NCBI RefSeq assembly: GCF_033366695.1
Contig: NZ_JAOBTQ010000001.1
Coordinates: forward strand, 124,001-188,000
Origin: Streptomyces sp. SCL15-4
GTDB taxonomy: Bacteria > Actinomycetota > Actinomycetes > Streptomycetales > Streptomycetaceae
Direction: 5' to 3'
DNA length: 64,000 nucleotides
The translations under genes and the position numbers were made by a program. Position 1 is the stretch's first letter. The number at the start of each line of letters is the position of its first letter. The notes under the pieces are model-generated. The model had not been told where the DNA came from and searched no databases. It was given only the letters and a program-made list of their open reading frames with translations. Shown in pieces: positions 62,108 through 64,000 of the stretch.

Positions 62108-62764
62108 TCAGCCGAAGTCGACGTCACTGCACAGGAAGTACTTCTGGTCCATGTGCGATGCCTTCCAGACGGTCACCACGACGTGGCGTCCGCTGTAGCC
62201 GGAGGTGCTGACGTCGGTGGTGTAGTGCGCCTGGTAGGGGTAGCGGCCGGTCTTCTTGACCTGGTCGAGGTCGTTCCAGCCGATGAGCTGGGTGGTCGGG
62301 TCGAAGCCTTGCTTGGTGACGTAGATCTCCAGCCAGTCGGCGCCGTGCCGGGCCTCGTCGTAGAGGTCGACGGTGAAGTCGGAGCCGATGCCGGTGGTGA
62401 TCCACGGTCCGGGGCGGTCGAGCGCCCCGTAGTTGGTCTCGCCCTGGCCGCCGGCGCTGCAGATCTGGCCGTTCGGGATGACCTGCCGGTAGTTGTCGCC
62501 GGTGTTGTTGGCGTAGACGGCCTTCCACGCGGTGATCGCGTTCGGGTTCTCGTGGTAGGTGCGGTAGCACATGGGGTCCTGCGCCTCGTCGGGCTCGCTG
62601 GAGCCCCAGCGCTGCAGGCAGCCGTAGTTGCGGGTCTGGGGAGCGATGACCGTGCCGTGGGCGGAGGCGGTCGGCGCTTGGGCCATCAGGCCCAGCAGGG
62701 TGGCGGCCAGTGCGGCGGCGGCCAGCGCGGTGCGGCGGGACCCGGTTGCGGGTACGCGGTTCAT
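62108..62764 (-). CDS. Lytic polysaccharide monooxygenase, family AA10
   Basis: 218 residues from ATG 62764. Signal peptide (LAAAALAATLLGLMAQAPTA) cleaved at SA|H so that mature His1 (His36) is N-terminal, as required for the copper histidine brace; the second brace residue is His204 in WKASHMDQKYF, and Phe217 (DVDF) is the likely axial residue. Other family features: HGTVIAPQTRNYGCLQRWG and QICSAGGQGETNYGALD. The single AA10 domain, without a binding module, matches cellulose/chitin-oxidising enzymes of streptomycetes. It needs an electron donor and H2O2 or O2. Confidence 0.95.
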   Translation of the reverse strand: MNRVPATGSRRTALAAAALAATLLGLMAQAPTASAHGTVIAPQTRNYGCLQRWGSSEPDEAQDPMCYRTYHENPNAITAWKAVYANNTGDNYRQVIPNGQICSAGGQGETNYGALDRPGPWITTGIGSDFTVDLYDEARHGADWLEIYVTKQGFDPTTQLIGWNDLDQVKKTGRYPYQAHYTTDVSTSGYSGRHVVVTVWKASHMDQKYFLCSDVDFG

Positions 62765-62856
62765 GATCGGTTTTCCTCCGTGGTTTCGGGAAGGGCACCG
62801 GTCGGCGGTGCCGGCCGGTCAGAGCCTTGCGCGTGCTCGGGAGGGTGCTGTTCAGG

Positions 62857-63297
62857 TCAGTTGTCGGGCCGGCTCACCTCCTTTCGCCTCGGGGTGGGTG
62901 CCGTCGTGGGGCGGATCAGCGCGTTCGCCGACCAGGCGCCGGGGCCGAGGGCGGCTATGAGCAGGAAGGCCCAGCAGAACAGGGCGGCGGGTTCGCCGCC
63001 GTTCTGGAGGGGGAACAGGGCGTGGGGCTGGTGCTGGGTGAAGTAGGCGTAGGCCATGGATCCGGAGCAGATGACCGCCGCCGGGCGGGTGCCGGCGCCG
63101 AGGGCGACCAGGAGCCCTCCGGCCAGCTGGATGACGGCGGCCCACCATCCCGGCCACTCGCCGAGAGCCGGTGCCGGTCCGTGGGGGCCGCCGAGGACGT
63201 CGAACACGGTGGCGGCACCGTGGCAGGCGAACAGGAAGCCCACCACGATGCGGTAGAGCGCGAGTGCGACGGGAGCGCTGTCCGCTTCGAGGTTCAC
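62857..63297 (-). CDS. DoxX-family membrane protein
   Basis: 146 residues from GTG 63297 (AAAGGA upstream). Four helices: ALALYRIVVGFLFACHGAAT, WAAVIQLAGGLLVALGAGT, PAAVICSGSMAYAYFTQHQP, ALFCWAFLLIAALGPGAW. The HG in FACHGAATVF and the YFTQHQPHALFPLQNGGEPA loop are typical of the DoxX/DUF4870-like redox group. It is upstream of the LPMO gene in the same direction, 92 bp away. Confidence 0.85.
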   Translation of the reverse strand: MNLEADSAPVALALYRIVVGFLFACHGAATVFDVLGGPHGPAPALGEWPGWWAAVIQLAGGLLVALGAGTRPAAVICSGSMAYAYFTQHQPHALFPLQNGGEPAALFCWAFLLIAALGPGAWSANALIRPTTAPTPRRKEVSRPDN

Positions 63298-63372
63298 AGG
63301 AGGTGTCCTTTCGCGAGGTGAGCGTCCTGCCGCGCCACTGGTGCCGGCGCCGCGGCCGGAGGCCGCTGGGGA

Positions 63373-63410
63373 GGCCGGCACCCCCGCACCCTCAAGCGGG
63401 GGTGCCGGCC
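63373..63410 (-). terminator. Hairpin terminator between ricin-lectin and DoxX genes
   Basis: Perfect 15-bp stem GGCCGGCACCCCCGC (63373-63387) with its complement (63396-63410) and an 8-base loop, 75 bp after the lectin-enzyme stop. Confidence 0.85.
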
Positions 63411-63484
63411 GTTCGGGGACCGTATGGGCTCGGGGCCCGTACGGATTCGCGGCTGCGCCTTGGGACGCGGCCGAGGTGGCTGGT

Positions 63485-64000
63485 TCAGCTGGTCAGAGAC
63501 CACTTCTGGCTGTTCCAGCCGCCGCAGTCCCACAGGTGGAGCCGTGCTCCGTCCGCTGTGCTCTGGCTCTCGATGTCGAGGCAGCGTCCGGACTTGAGGT
63601 TTTTCAGGGTGCCGTTGGACTGGAAGGCCCACTTCTGGCTGTCGTAACCGCCGCAGTCCCACAGGTGGGCCTTGGTGCCGTTGGCGGTGTAGCCACCCTC
63701 GACGTCCAGGCACTTGCCCAGCACGCGCAGCTCGGTGCCGCTGAGGGTCCACTTCTGCCGGTCGCCGCCGGTGCAGGTGCCCAGCTGGGCCGGGGTGCCG
63801 TTGGCGCTGGCTCCGTCCTTGGCCTCGGCGCACTTGCCGCCTGCGTTGACCAGCTGCTTGCCGGTGCCGGACCCGTTGCCCGGGTCGGTGCCGCCGTCAC
63901 CGGGGTCGTCGGTGTTGGCGGTGTGGTCGAAGTAGACGAAGTCCCAGTTCTTCAGTTCGGGGACGGTGAACTTCAGGTAGGTGCCCGCGGAGTCGCTGCC
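63485..64000 (-). CDS. C-terminal ricin B lectin (CBM13) part of a secreted glycosidase (5' end outside window)
   Basis: The frame is open to the window edge (171 residues seen). First comes the end of a catalytic or beta-sandwich domain (GTYLKFTVPELKNWDFVYFD), a Gly/Asp-rich linker (DDPGDGGTDPGNGSG), then a beta-trefoil with three QxW repeats: GGDRQKWTLSG, GGYDSQKWAFQS and GGWNSQKWSLTS, each with a preceding CLD or CAE motif (KCAEAKDG; KCLDVEGG; RCLDIESQ). CBM13 binds xylan, galactose or arabinan ends. The enzyme family cannot be fixed from this part. Confidence 0.88.
   Translation of the reverse strand, partial: GSDSAGTYLKFTVPELKNWDFVYFDHTANTDDPGDGGTDPGNGSGTGKQLVNAGGKCAEAKDGASANGTPAQLGTCTGGDRQKWTLSGTELRVLGKCLDVEGGYTANGTKAHLWDCGGYDSQKWAFQSNGTLKNLKSGRCLDIESQSTADGARLHLWDCGGWNSQKWSLTS

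Overview
The window is high-GC actinobacterial chromosomal DNA, most likely from Streptomyces or a close relative. The signs are G/C-rich third codon positions, GTG and TTG starts behind purine-rich ribosome binding sites, many GTGA/ATGA stop-start overlaps, an ECF sigma factor beside an Asp23/AmaP envelope island, a SpoIIE-type phosphatase, Tat-exported oxidase and esterase, and a secreted polysaccharide-degradation repertoire. All identifications come from reading the translated sequence; no database search was possible.

Layout. 1-9186: end of a lipid/polyketide locus (3' part of an MMPL exporter, a KS-AT-ACP-KR-DH iterative synthase, a 90-residue linker protein and a PfaD-type trans enoyl reductase, the last three translationally coupled). 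9187-21917: a mosaic of ordinary genes (EF-hand protein, secreted protein plus MetE-like enzyme, cholesterol-oxidase-like flavoenzyme, NCS1 permease, small nuclease-like protein, SnoaL-like protein) separated by decayed insertion sequences and gene fragments. 21918-24831: a three-gene cassette ending in a dye-decolorizing peroxidase, with two partners I cannot name. 24832-27469: more relics plus a GNAT acetyltransferase. 27470-31762: an envelope-stress island of Asp23/Gls24-like and membrane-anchor genes around a divergent ECF sigma factor, followed by a broken AI-2E-type transporter and a CE2-like esterase.

34713-40800: a multidomain PAS-GAF-SpoIIE phosphatase, relics of IS701 and TnsA-like transposition genes, then a TetR regulator divergent from a short-chain dehydrogenase and a quinone-oxidoreductase-like gene. 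41095-48833: a tightly overlapped six-gene minus-strand operon (MATE exporter, PaaK-like adenylating enzyme, SHMT-like enzyme, aminotransferase, 2-hydroxyacid-dehydrogenase-like protein, FAD oxidase). It looks like a compact, unrecognised small-molecule pathway, and two of its enzymes have lost canonical catalytic or substrate-binding residues. This is the strongest candidate for an undescribed system. 49031-53129: relics, a secreted SH3 protein, a small conserved protein, and an MFS exporter coupled to a winged-helix regulator with an adjacent perfect operator.

53476-64000: a carbohydrate-utilisation region on the minus strand: GH3 glycosidase, DUF1996 secreted protein, discoidin-flanked clan GH-A hydrolase under a LacI-type palindrome, MsiK/MalK-like ATPase, AA10 lytic polysaccharide monooxygenase with a DoxX-family membrane gene on each side, and the C-terminus of a ricin-lectin enzyme running off the window. 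Strong hairpin terminators separate several of these. No tRNA, rRNA or CRISPR array was seen.
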